A stretch of 22,737 nt of DNA from DASYUM01 sp036001225 (GTDB taxonomy: Bacteria; Methylomirabilota; Methylomirabilia; Rokubacteriales; DASRDR01): NCBI GenBank assembly GCA_036001225.1, contig DASYUM010000039.1, forward strand, positions 1 through 22,737, read 5' to 3'. Position 1 is the first letter of the stretch. Each line of letters starts with the position of its first letter. Below, piece by piece: positions 1 through 6,396 of this stretch. A model generated the notes under the pieces. It did not search any database, was not told the DNA's origin, and saw only the letters and a list, made by a program, of their open reading frames with translations. The translations under genes were made by a program, and so were the position numbers.

Positions 1-726
1 GAAGAGGACCACGATGGCCAGGACCGGCTTGAGCATCGGCAGGGTGACGTACCAGAAGCGGGCCGCCGGGCCGGCGCCGTCGGCTTCGGCCGCCTCGTAC
101 AGCTCGCGGGGAATCGCGACCAGGCCGGCCAGGATGGTGATCGCGAAGAAGGGCAGGCCGCGCCACACGTTCACGATGACCACGGCTGTCATCGCGTAGT
201 ACTTCTGGCCGAGCCAGTTGGGGCCCGGCGGGTCGAAAAGCCCGAGGCCGATTCCGGTCCAGTTCACCACGCTGTAGAGCGAGTTGAACATCCACCACCA
301 GCCGAGCGTGGAGAGGGCGGTCGGGATCACCCAGGGGAGCAGGACCGCGCCCCGGATCAGCCGCTTGAACCAGAGCTGCTGATTGAGGAGAAGGGCGAGC
401 CCGATGCCGAGCACCAGCTTCAGGGCCACCGCGCTGCCCGTGAAGACGAAGGCGTTCTGGAAGGTCTGGCGGAAGGCGTCGCTGTCCCAGAGGGCGACGA
501 AGTTGCGGATGCCGATGAAGTGACTCGGCCGCCCGATGAAGGCGTTGGAGGCCGCCAGGTAGAGGGCCATCACGAAGGGATAGGCGACGAGGAGGAGCAA
601 CAGCAGCAGCGCGGGGGCGACGAACATCGGGCCCAGGACCTGCTCGCGGTCGAGCAACTCCCAGGCCCGGATCCGCCACCGCCGGCGGCCGGCGGCGGCG
701 GCGACCTCCAGGTTACCGATCGCCAC
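1..726 (-). CDS. ABC sugar-type permease (MalF/UgpA-like), 3' end cut by window edge
   Basis: Inner-membrane subunit of a binding-protein-dependent importer of the CUT1 type (carbohydrate uptake). The visible 242 residues have a basic N-terminus (RRRWRIR at 14-20) and hydrophobic segments near 34-58, 93-114, 128-147, 179-200 and 233-242. The cytoplasmic EAA loop is at 211-230 (EAAEADG, then TLP), the contact site for the ATPase. The GTG start at 724-726 lies six bases after the TGA of the upstream binding-protein gene, in the same frame, so the two are probably translationally coupled. The C-terminus and any second permease or ATPase lie beyond position 1. The substrate cannot be told from the sequence. 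The family is clear; the exact start is less so because the frame is open upstream. Confidence 0.9.
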   Translation of the reverse strand, partial: MAIGNLEVAAAAGRRRWRIRAWELLDREQVLGPMFVAPALLLLLLLVAYPFVMALYLAASNAFIGRPSHFIGIRNFVALWDSDAFRQTFQNAFVFTGSAVALKLVLGIGLALLLNQQLWFKRLIRGAVLLPWVIPTALSTLGWWWMFNSLYSVVNWTGIGLGLFDPPGPNWLGQKYYAMTAVVIVNVWRGLPFFAITILAGLVAIPRELYEAAEADGAGPAARFWYVTLPMLKPVLAIVVLF

Positions 727-732
727 CGTCGC

Positions 733-2016
733 TCACCCGGCCATGATCTTCTTCATCTCGCTCTCGGCCCAGCCGATGGCCTCCTTGGTGGACGTGCCGG
801 TCACCGCCTTGGCGATCATATTGGGCAGGATGAACGAGTTGGTGATGAGCTGGACCTTGTCGCTGGGCGGTGCCGGCCAGCCGTAGATGTGGTACTGCAC
901 GCCTTCGCCCTTGAGGGTGGCGAACTTGGGGTCGGTCTTCAGGACCGCGTGATCCTGCAGGTTCGCGAAGACCGGCAAGTTGAAGGCGTCACCTGACATG
1001 ACGTACTCGTCGTAGACCTCCCGCTTCCCGATCAGGTAGCGGATCCACTCCTTGGCCGGCTCCACGTTCTTCGAGAACTTCCAGATGGCGATGGCCCGGG
1101 GCACGTCGGTCTCGTGGCGGCCAGCCGGCCCGGCCGGCGTCAGGTGGTGATTGATGCCGTCCGCGCTCGGCAGCTTCATGTTCCGCGCCACGATGTAGGC
1201 GCTGACCGGGTTGTGGATCCAGCCGGCCTTCCCCTGCTGGATCGACTCGTTGTTGCTGGAATCGGTCCAGGAGAGGACCTCGGGCTCCATGCAGTCGCGG
1301 TACACCTTCTTGTACCACTCGACCATGTGCTCGGTGGCCGGCCCGTTGATGCGGACGGTCTTGCCGTCCTTGTCCACCTCCATCCCACCGAAGCTCCACA
1401 GGACCGGCCCGGCGGTGGAGATGGAGTCGTAATTCTGAGCGATGGGGATCCCCACCGGGTTCCCCATCTTCTTCAGCTCCTTGCCGACCGTGTAGAGGTC
1501 TTCCCAGGTGTCGGGCACCTTGAGCCCGGCCTTCTTGAAGAGGTCCTCCCGGTAGGTCGGCACGAAGAGGGCGTGATACTGGGGCACCGCGCGCCAGACG
1601 CCCTTGACCTTGGCCGCCTCGGTCGAGGAGGAGATGGCCTTGCCGTACTTCTTCTCCAGCTCGCTCACGACGTCCGAGACGTCCACCAGCTGGGGCTCGT
1701 AGAGCCAGGGGAAGTGCATCCGCATCTCGACCAGGTCGTGGCCGGCCTGGGTCTGCACCTCGGCCGCGTACTTGGCCGGCTGCTGGGCGTGGGCGATGTG
1801 GTCGATCCTGATCTTGATCCCCGTGTCCTTGCTGAAGCGCTGGCCGATCTCGGCCAGCTTCTTGTCCGAGGCGGGGGCGAAGTTGTTCCAGCACAGGTAG
1901 GAGATCTCCCGTTGCTGTCCGCGGGCGGGCGGCACGCGGGTCGCCAGGATGCCGGCCAGGCCGGCGGTCCCCGCCGTCGCGCGCTGGATGAACTGCCGTC
2001 GGGTCAGGGTGGCCAT
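733..2016 (-). CDS. Tat-exported ABC solute-binding protein (family 1), SBP1
   Basis: Periplasmic substrate-binding protein of 427 residues that feeds the permease just downstream. The N-terminus has a twin-arginine signal (TRRQFIQ at residues 5-11) followed by an Ala/Gly-rich hydrophobic stretch and a cleavage region around PPARGQQ. The mature part has the usual family 1 layout: a first lobe opening with ISYLCWNNFAP, a PxTWEDLY segment, and the blocks GGMEVDKDGKTV and SWTDSSNN. The ATG at 2016 is preceded on its strand by AAAGGAGAGG with good spacing; the frame is open 80 codons further up, but that stretch has no such site. It is a paralogue of the binding protein at 9034-10335, sharing these blocks in the same order. 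The ligand is unknown; a sugar or polyol is the family default. Confidence 0.92.
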   Translation of the reverse strand: MATLTRRQFIQRATAGTAGLAGILATRVPPARGQQREISYLCWNNFAPASDKKLAEIGQRFSKDTGIKIRIDHIAHAQQPAKYAAEVQTQAGHDLVEMRMHFPWLYEPQLVDVSDVVSELEKKYGKAISSSTEAAKVKGVWRAVPQYHALFVPTYREDLFKKAGLKVPDTWEDLYTVGKELKKMGNPVGIPIAQNYDSISTAGPVLWSFGGMEVDKDGKTVRINGPATEHMVEWYKKVYRDCMEPEVLSWTDSSNNESIQQGKAGWIHNPVSAYIVARNMKLPSADGINHHLTPAGPAGRHETDVPRAIAIWKFSKNVEPAKEWIRYLIGKREVYDEYVMSGDAFNLPVFANLQDHAVLKTDPKFATLKGEGVQYHIYGWPAPPSDKVQLITNSFILPNMIAKAVTGTSTKEAIGWAESEMKKIMAG

Positions 2017-2147
2017 ACGTATCCTCTCCTTTTGGAGCCCGGCCAGTGGGGGAAACATGAGCGCGCCGCGTCGGCCCGAGGAGGGGCGGCGGGCGCGCGG
2101 CCGAGGCGGGTGGCGCTTGACCATCTCGCTCCCGAATGAGTGGGCCA

Positions 2148-2177
2148 ATGATCGGCCGGAGTCGGCCAGCCTGTCAA
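2148..2177 (-). promoter_or_regulatory. Sigma-70-like promoter for the SBP1 operon
   Basis: On the minus strand a perfect TTGACA (2172-2177) is followed after 18 bases by GATCAT (2148-2153), which matches four of six -10 positions. Transcription would start near 2141, giving a leader of about 125 bases before the SBP1 start. The 275-base gap 2017-2291 separates two divergent genes; I see no second convincing promoter in it for the rightward gene. Confidence 0.5.
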
Positions 2178-2291
2178 GAGCCGGACGGAGCGATCCCATC
2201 CGGGAGACGAGGCGGCGACGGAATAGCTCCTCTGAAGGGGGCGTCGAAGGGGGCAAAGGGACACGGTAGGCCTCGAACAGGAGGGAACCCC

Positions 2292-2654
2292 ATGAAGCGG
2301 ATCCTGGCTGGGCTGGTCGTGCTGGGTCTCGTCACCGCCGTCCTCGTCACCCCCACCCCCGCACTCGCCTACGGCCACCGTCATTACCGTGGCGGCGGCC
2401 ATTTCGTGGGTGGGTTCGCGGTCGGCGCCCTGACCGGAGCCGTCCTGGGTGGCATCTTCGCCCCTCGCGTTTACGCGGCGCCGCCGGTCGTGTACGAGCC
2501 GGTGCCGGTCTACGTCCAGCCGGCTCCCGTGTACGTGCAGCCGGCGCCGGTCTACGTGGCGCCTCCGCCGCCGGTGTGCAGCGACTACTGGGTCGGTGAC
2601 CAGTGGCGCGGCGGCGTGTGGGTTCAAGGGCATTGGGAGCGCGTCTGCCGGTAA
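2292..2654 (+). CDS. Small secreted protein with PVYVQPA repeats and YXWGXW-like tail
   Basis: Exported protein of 120 residues, function unknown. Residues 1-26 form a Sec signal peptide (KR, hydrophobic core, cut after PTPALA). Then come a His/Gly-rich patch (YGHRHYRGGG), a glycine-zipper-like hydrophobic stretch (GGFAVGALTGAVLGGIF) and a proline/tyrosine spacer with three 7-residue repeats (PVYVQPA, PVYVQPA, PVYVAPP). The C-terminal segment GVWVQGHWERVCR resembles the tail of YXWGXW-repeat proteins. The two cysteines (near 97 and 119) could form a disulfide after export. The ATG is chosen for the AGGAGGG site 5-10 bases upstream and the clean signal peptide. It is monocistronic: a strong terminator follows at 2680-2717. 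It is probably envelope-associated; this is inference from composition. Confidence 0.8.
   Translation: MKRILAGLVVLGLVTAVLVTPTPALAYGHRHYRGGGHFVGGFAVGALTGAVLGGIFAPRVYAAPPVVYEPVPVYVQPAPVYVQPAPVYVAPPPPVCSDYWVGDQWRGGVWVQGHWERVCR
2505..2567 (+). repeat. In-frame 21-base tandem repeat (three units)
   Basis: Three consecutive 21-base units at 2505-2525, 2526-2546 and 2547-2567 encode PVYVQPA, PVYVQPA and PVYVAPP. A weaker related unit (PVVYEPV) precedes them. The units differ at synonymous positions, so the repeat is old or maintained at protein level. Confidence 0.85.
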
Positions 2655-2679
2655 CCACCCCCACCGGCGACCGCTCGGC

Positions 2680-2717
2680 ACGCGGGCCCGGGTTCGACCC
2701 GGGCCCGCGTCGTTTTT
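2680..2717 (+). terminator. Rho-independent terminator
   Basis: A perfect 13-bp stem (2680-2692 paired with 2698-2710) with loop TTCGA is followed by CG and five T residues (2713-2717). It lies 26 bases after the stop of the small secreted protein and before the promoter of the next gene. It is the only textbook intrinsic terminator I can see in the window. Confidence 0.9.
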
Positions 2718-2753
2718 CGGCGGCCGGATTTCGGCCGGCTGCGAGCCGCGTGC

Positions 2754-2759
2754 TATAGT
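2754..2759 (+). promoter_or_regulatory. -10 box TATAGT; near-leaderless transcript for the PLP enzyme
   Basis: TATAGT lies nine bases before the ATG at 2769, so a start site 6-7 bases downstream would leave a leader of about 0-3 bases. There is no Shine-Dalgarno sequence before the ATG, which agrees with leaderless translation. A -35 box is weak (TTTCGG at 2729-2734, spacer 19). Confidence 0.45.
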
Positions 2760-2768
2760 CGTCCTGCG

Positions 2769-3785
2769 ATGGTCGCACGCCTCCCCGCGCGCCTCCGCCT
2801 CGCCTACGGGCCCACGCCGATCGAACCCCTCCCGCGCCTCGGGGCGCGGCTCGGCCTCGACCTCTACGTCAAGCGCGACGATCTGACCGGCTTCGCCGAG
2901 AGCGGGAACAAGGTCCGCAAGCTCGAGTTCCTCGTCCGGGAAGCGCTCGACCAGGACGCCGACACGCTCATCACCGTTGGCGCGCTCCAGTCGAACTGCT
3001 GCCGGGCCACCGCCGCCGTGGCCGCCAAGCTCGGGCTCAAGTGTGTGCTCGGGCTGCGGGGGGACCGGCCGGCCGAGGCGGATGGCAACCTGCTCCTGGC
3101 CCGGCTCTTTGGCGCCGAGGCCGTCTTCGTCCCGCCCGCCGAGGTGGACCAGCCGGATGCGCTCTTCACCCGCCTGGCCGAGCAGGTGCGGCGGCGGGGT
3201 GGCCGCCCCTACATCATTCCGGAGTCGGGCTCGAACGAGCTGGGTGTGCTCGGCTACGCCGCGGTGGTCGAGGAGCTGCAGGCGCAGATCGCCGCCGGCG
3301 CGCCCCCCCCGGAGGCGGTCGTGATCGCCGCCTGGAGCGGCGGCAGCCTGGCCGGCCTCTACCTCGGCAAGGCGCTCTTCGGTCTCCGGGCCGAGGTCTG
3401 GGGTGTCCCCATCGCGTTCGAGGCGGAGGCGATCCGCGACTACGTGTGGACCACCGTGCGGAAGGCGGGCTCCCGCTTCAGCCTCGACGTCGCGCTGGAG
3501 CGCGATGCGATCCGCCTCCTCGACGGCTACCAGGGCCAGGGGCGGGCCGGCGCCCGAGCCGAAGAGCTGGCCATCGTGGCCGAGGCGGCCCGCGCCGACG
3601 GGCTGCTCCTCGATCCGGTCTACACGGCCAAGGCCTTTCTCGCCCTCGCCGACGTCGCCCGCCGCACACCCGGCCGGCTGGGCCGCCGCGTGCTCTTCCT
3701 CCACACCGGCGGCGGCTTCGGAGTCTTCCCCTTCCGGGCGCCGCTCACCCGCCTCCTCGACGAGGGGACCGCGCCCCCCTCATAG
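2769..3785 (+). CDS. D-cysteine desulfhydrase-like PLP enzyme (ACC deaminase family)
   Basis: Fold-type II PLP enzyme of 338 residues, the usual length. Members split D-cysteine to pyruvate, H2S and ammonia, or deaminate 1-aminocyclopropane-1-carboxylate. KRDDLTG (35-41) and SGNKVRKLEF (45-54) hold the PLP lysine, K48. LQSNCCR (73-79) holds the catalytic-loop Ser75; the position that is usually His (QSNH) is Cys77 here. The late block DPVYTAKA has Thr where true ACC deaminases carry Glu (DPVYEGKS), so D-cysteine desulfhydrase or a related D-amino-acid lyase is more likely. FLHTGGGFGVF near the C-terminus is the phosphate-binding region. It stands alone, convergent with the DinB gene 16 bases away. 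The true substrate is unproven. Confidence 0.85.
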   Translation: MVARLPARLRLAYGPTPIEPLPRLGARLGLDLYVKRDDLTGFAESGNKVRKLEFLVREALDQDADTLITVGALQSNCCRATAAVAAKLGLKCVLGLRGDRPAEADGNLLLARLFGAEAVFVPPAEVDQPDALFTRLAEQVRRRGGRPYIIPESGSNELGVLGYAAVVEELQAQIAAGAPPPEAVVIAAWSGGSLAGLYLGKALFGLRAEVWGVPIAFEAEAIRDYVWTTVRKAGSRFSLDVALERDAIRLLDGYQGQGRAGARAEELAIVAEAARADGLLLDPVYTAKAFLALADVARRTPGRLGRRVLFLHTGGGFGVFPFRAPLTRLLDEGTAPPS

Positions 3786-3801
3786 CGCGCGGCGCTGCCC
3801 T

Positions 3802-4239
3802 TCAGGCGAGCGCCCGCTCGATCTCGGCGACGTGCTCGGCCCGGTGGTGGTGGCGCGCCAGGTTGAACGGGTTGCCCGCCGCCGCGACCGCCTCGATCAG
3901 GCGATCGGGCAGGGCCTCGATTCGGCGGTCCAGGCTCTCCGCCGCCTCGATGGCCAGTCGGGCCGCGGCCCGGGGAGGGATGGCCCGCGCCAGCGCTCGC
4001 ACGCTGTCGTTGATCACGTCGATGTCCGCCGGGGACGGCCCGGCGCCTTCCTTCTCGAACTTGTCGATCAGCGTGAGCGCGCGTAGATCCCAGAACGCCA
4101 GGTGGACGAGCGTGGCGGCGACCGTCCAGCCGTGGCCCACCGACCGCTCGAGGTCGGCGTCGCTCAGACGCCCGACCAGCGCCTTCAGCCGCTCCCGCGC
4201 TTTCGCATTCTCGGCCTGGAACCCGCGATCGACGGCCAT
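3802..4239 (-). CDS. DinB-fold metal-dependent protein
   Basis: Protein of 145 residues, the typical size for a DinB/maleylpyruvate-isomerase-like four-helix bundle. The putative metal ligands are His46 in LVHLAFWD and the HxxxH pair His132/His136 in HHRAEHVAEI; this His arrangement is what I use for the family call. Family members are thiol-dependent S-transferases or of unknown function, and nothing here tells which. The ATG is supported by AGGAGG five bases upstream. It lies 36 bases after the enolase-superfamily gene on the same strand and is probably its operon partner. Confidence 0.7.
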   Translation of the reverse strand: MAVDRGFQAENAKARERLKALVGRLSDADLERSVGHGWTVAATLVHLAFWDLRALTLIDKFEKEGAGPSPADIDVINDSVRALARAIPPRAAARLAIEAAESLDRRIEALPDRLIEAVAAAGNPFNLARHHHRAEHVAEIERALA

Positions 4240-4275
4240 GCGATCCTCCTGTTCCCGATCAGCGCGCGGCGCCGG

Positions 4276-5367
4276 TCAGGCGACGGTCCAGCGCTTCACG
4301 GCGTCGGTCTCCCACACGAGCCCGAGCCCCGGCCGGGTGGGTAGCTGAACCCGCCCGTCCACGAGCCGGAGCTTCTCGGCCAGCAACGGCTGGGCCCACG
4401 GCATGTGCTCGAGGTAGTAGGCGGTGGGGCTGGCGGCCATCAGGTGGCAGCACTGTTCGGGGAAGAGGTGGGAGGCGAGCGGCAGCCGCCAGGCGTCGGC
4501 GAGCGCCGCCGTCCTCAGCCAGCCGGTCACGCCCCCGATCCGCTCGAGGTCGGGCATCGGCACGTCCACCGCCCGCGCCTCGATCAGCTCCCGGAAGCCG
4601 AAGGGCGCGTAGGCATTCTCCCCGGTGGCCAGGGGGGTCGCCAGCTCGGCCGCCAGGCGGGCCTGACCGGCGACGTCGTCGTGGGGGATCGGCTCCTCGA
4701 ACCACGTCAGGTCGATGCCGGCGTCTTCCAGCTTCCGCCCCATCCGGAGCGCGTAGTGGACGTCCCAGCCCTGATTGGCGTCGGCCATGAGCCGGACGTC
4801 GGGCCCGATCGCCTCCCGCACCGCCCGGGCGGCCGCCAGGTCGCCGGCCTCGCGGGGCCGGCCGAGGCGCATCTTCACGGCGCGGAATCCCTGACCGACC
4901 AGCTCGACGGCCTCCGCGGCGAGCTTGCCGAGATCGTCGGTGAGCCACAGCCCCTCGCTGGCATACGTGTTCACCGGCTCGGGCGAGCCGCCGAGGAGCC
5001 GCCAGAGGGGGACGTCCAGCGCCTTGGCGGCGAGATCCCACGCCGCGGTGTCGATCGCCGAGACGGCGAAGACGGCGAGGCCGCGGCGGCCGGCCATCGA
5101 GGTGAGCTGCCACATCTTGCGGTGGAGCGGCGTGGTCTCGCGGGGATCCATCCCCCGCACCTCGGTCTCGAGCCCGCGGAGCAGCTCGATCACCGCGCGG
5201 CCCCAGTCCTGGCCGAAGGTGACCAGGTACGTCTGGCCGGTCAGGCCCTCGTCGGTCTCGAGGTCGACCAGCAGATGGGTCATCACGCTGCTGATCCGGA
5301 TGCGCGAGACGATGGGCCGCCGCATCGGGACATCGACCAGCCGGGTGCGGATGGCGGTGATCTTCAT
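4276..5367 (-). CDS. Mandelate racemase/muconate-lactonizing family enzyme (enolase superfamily)
   Basis: Enzyme of 363 residues that would abstract the alpha-proton of a carboxylate, either racemising or dehydrating it. It has the N-terminal capping domain and the C-terminal barrel. The Mg ligands are Asp196 (MADANQGW), Glu224 (WFEEP) and Glu250 (TGEN). The acid/base dyad is Asp273 (MPDLERIGG) and His300 (SHLFPE), with Glu320 (YYLEH) in the position of mandelate racemase Glu317; the spacing matches that enzyme. The second catalytic Lys of the KxK motif is replaced: AVKMR gives Lys165-x-Arg167. The ATG at 5367 has AGAGGAG five bases upstream; a longer frame to 5415 has no such site. Neighbours (amidase, deacetylase) suggest breakdown of an acylated sugar acid or hydroxy acid, but the substrate is unknown. 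Confidence 0.88.
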   Translation of the reverse strand: MKITAIRTRLVDVPMRRPIVSRIRISSVMTHLLVDLETDEGLTGQTYLVTFGQDWGRAVIELLRGLETEVRGMDPRETTPLHRKMWQLTSMAGRRGLAVFAVSAIDTAAWDLAAKALDVPLWRLLGGSPEPVNTYASEGLWLTDDLGKLAAEAVELVGQGFRAVKMRLGRPREAGDLAAARAVREAIGPDVRLMADANQGWDVHYALRMGRKLEDAGIDLTWFEEPIPHDDVAGQARLAAELATPLATGENAYAPFGFRELIEARAVDVPMPDLERIGGVTGWLRTAALADAWRLPLASHLFPEQCCHLMAASPTAYYLEHMPWAQPLLAEKLRLVDGRVQLPTRPGLGLVWETDAVKRWTVA

Positions 5368-5388
5368 CCAGTCTCCTCTAGCTCTTGG

Positions 5389-5394
5389 ACCATA
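5389..5394 (-). promoter_or_regulatory. Possible -10 box (TATGGT) before the enolase-superfamily gene
   Basis: In the 79-base gap between the deacetylase and the enolase-superfamily gene, the minus strand reads TATGGT about 20 bases before the Shine-Dalgarno and ATG. The upstream -35 candidate (TTTGCC, 16-base spacer) is poor. It may be a secondary internal promoter. Confidence 0.3.
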
Positions 5395-5446
5395 GAACCG
5401 TCGGCGACGAGGCAAACGCGCGGCGCGCGATCATCTCGACAGGCCT

Positions 5447-6193
5447 CTACTCCTCGCCGAGGACCATCCGGCGATAGGCCTCGGCCGCCTTCAGTCCTCG
5501 TCGCTTCCCTTGCTCGCGCGCCCACGCGGTGATCATCTTGGCCGGGTCCCACTCCCCCATCTGGCTCCGGTGCTCCCGGAGCGCGGCCAGCTTGACCTCG
5601 AGCACGCCGGCGATGTCGATGAAGGTGTCGGGCCGCCCGGCCCCGTGGAGGAAGACGGTCTGGACGTGGTGCGGCTCCAGCCCCTCGTCGAGCAGCTCGG
5701 GAAAGATGAGCCGCGTCTCCGCCGACGGGAAGACCGCGTCCAGCGCCACGTCGGCGGCAACCCGGTGGTCGGGGTGGTTCAGGTAGCTCCGGCCGTAGAA
5801 GCGCACGGTGGGATCGCCGCACACCACGGCGTCCGGCCGATGGCGGCGGATCAGGCGGGTCAGGTCCCGCCGCAGCCCGAGGGACGGCTCCAGCATCCCG
5901 TCCGGGTAGCCGAGGAAGACGACCTCGTCGATGCCCAGCACGTGGCAGGCGCTGCGCTGCTCGGTCTCCCGGATCGGCACCAGCGCCTCCCGGGTCATGC
6001 CGGCCGGCGTGTACTGGTTGGAGCCGGCCCCGCCGCTGGTGATGCAGACGGTGACGATCGTGCTGCCGGCGCGGGCCCACTTGGCCAGGGTGCCGGCCAC
6101 CGTGAACTCCTGGTCGTCGGGGTGGGCGTGGATGCTCAGGACCCGCGCCGGCGCCGGCGGCTCGGCCGGCTTGGCGCTCCGCCGCGCCGTCAA
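5447..6193 (-). CDS. LmbE/PIG-L family zinc deacetylase
   Basis: De-N-acetylase-type enzyme of 248 residues from the chosen start. The zinc and catalytic motif HAHPDDQE (22-29) is followed by the second ligand motif NHPDHR (139-144), the complete PIG-L signature. Members remove N-acetyl groups from amino-sugar conjugates (GlcNAc-PI, mycothiol or bacillithiol precursors, antibiotics, chitobiose). I chose TTG at 6193 because GGGAGG lies six bases upstream and the motif then starts about 20 residues in, as usual. An ATG at 6358 in the same frame would add 55 residues translated from the hairpin repeat and is unlikely. It sits between the amidase and the enolase-superfamily gene in the same direction. 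Confidence 0.85.
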   Translation of the reverse strand: MTARRSAKPAEPPAPARVLSIHAHPDDQEFTVAGTLAKWARAGSTIVTVCITSGGAGSNQYTPAGMTREALVPIRETEQRSACHVLGIDEVVFLGYPDGMLEPSLGLRRDLTRLIRRHRPDAVVCGDPTVRFYGRSYLNHPDHRVAADVALDAVFPSAETRLIFPELLDEGLEPHHVQTVFLHGAGRPDTFIDIAGVLEVKLAALREHRSQMGEWDPAKMITAWAREQGKRRGLKAAEAYRRMVLGEE

Positions 6194-6215
6194 TCGGGAC
6201 CTCCCGCACTCCCGC

Positions 6216-6300
6216 CCCCTCCCCGCCCACTGGGGGAGGGGCGCCGATCCGGGCGAAGCCCCGTTCGCTCCGTCATTCCTCCACGAGCGCTCAGTCGAGC
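6216..6300 (-). repeat. Hairpin repeat, copy 1
   Basis: On the plus strand CTCCCCGCCCAC, a G-rich arm and ATTCCT...TCAGTCGAGC follow in order. CCCCTCCCC (6216-6224) pairs with GGGGAGGGG (6233-6241), and a small GGGC-GAA-GCCC stem lies at 6251-6261. The last 26 bases (6275-6300) match 6371-6396 at 21 positions including a perfect 10-base end. It is a diverged copy of the element that ends at 6396; copy 1 has about 34 extra bases between the hairpin and ATTCCT. Confidence 0.7.
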
Positions 6301-6303
6301 CGG

Positions 6304-6343
6304 GGGGGAGCTGCGTGCTCCTCCCCCGGACCTCCCCTCCGGG
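6304..6343. repeat. Two adjacent hairpins between the repeat copies
   Basis: GGGGGAG (6304-6310) pairs with CTCCCCC (6321-6327). Overlapping its foot, CCCGGA (6325-6330) pairs with TCCGGG (6338-6343), so the two stems are mutually exclusive at 6325-6327. No T-tract follows either stem on either strand. Confidence 0.55.
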
Positions 6344-6346
6344 TGT

Positions 6347-6396
6347 CTCCCTGCTCACAGGGAAGGGGCAATTCCTTCATGGGCTTTCAGTCGAGC
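6347..6396 (-). repeat. Hairpin repeat, copy 2 (overlaps the amidase 3' end)
   Basis: The plus strand reads CTCCCTGCTCACAGGG then AAGGGGC and ATTCCT...TCAGTCGAGC. TCCCTG (6348-6353) pairs with CAGGGA (6358-6363). The first part matches CTCCCCGCCCACTGGGG of copy 1 with few changes, and 6371-6396 matches 6275-6300 at 21 of 26 bases. The final ten bases include the amidase stop codon (6387-6389) and the codons for its last residues. Confidence 0.7.

Noticed and set aside
1114..2139. Long open frame on the plus strand opposite SBP1
   Set aside because: It is a GC-driven mirror of a well-supported gene: Arg/Gly/Val/Leu-rich with no recognisable domain, signal or ribosome site. Similar antisense frames at 2004-3704, 6355-8337 and 14445-16274 (minus) were rejected for the same reason.
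2017..2256. N-terminal extension of SBP1 to ATG 2256
   Set aside because: It would place 80 arginine-rich residues before the Tat signal and run through the promoter.
2505..2567. Short tandem repeats as a CRISPR or VNTR array
   Set aside because: The units are contiguous without spacers, in frame, and encode a PVYVQPA protein repeat.
2769..3785. 1-aminocyclopropane-1-carboxylate deaminase (acdS)
   Set aside because: The DPVY block continues with TAKA and not the EGKS of ACC deaminases; the general family call is kept.
6194..6358. N-terminal extension of the LmbE gene to ATG 6358
   Set aside because: The added 55 residues would be translated from the hairpin repeat, have no ribosome site and no homology expectation; TTG 6193 has GGGAGG at good spacing.
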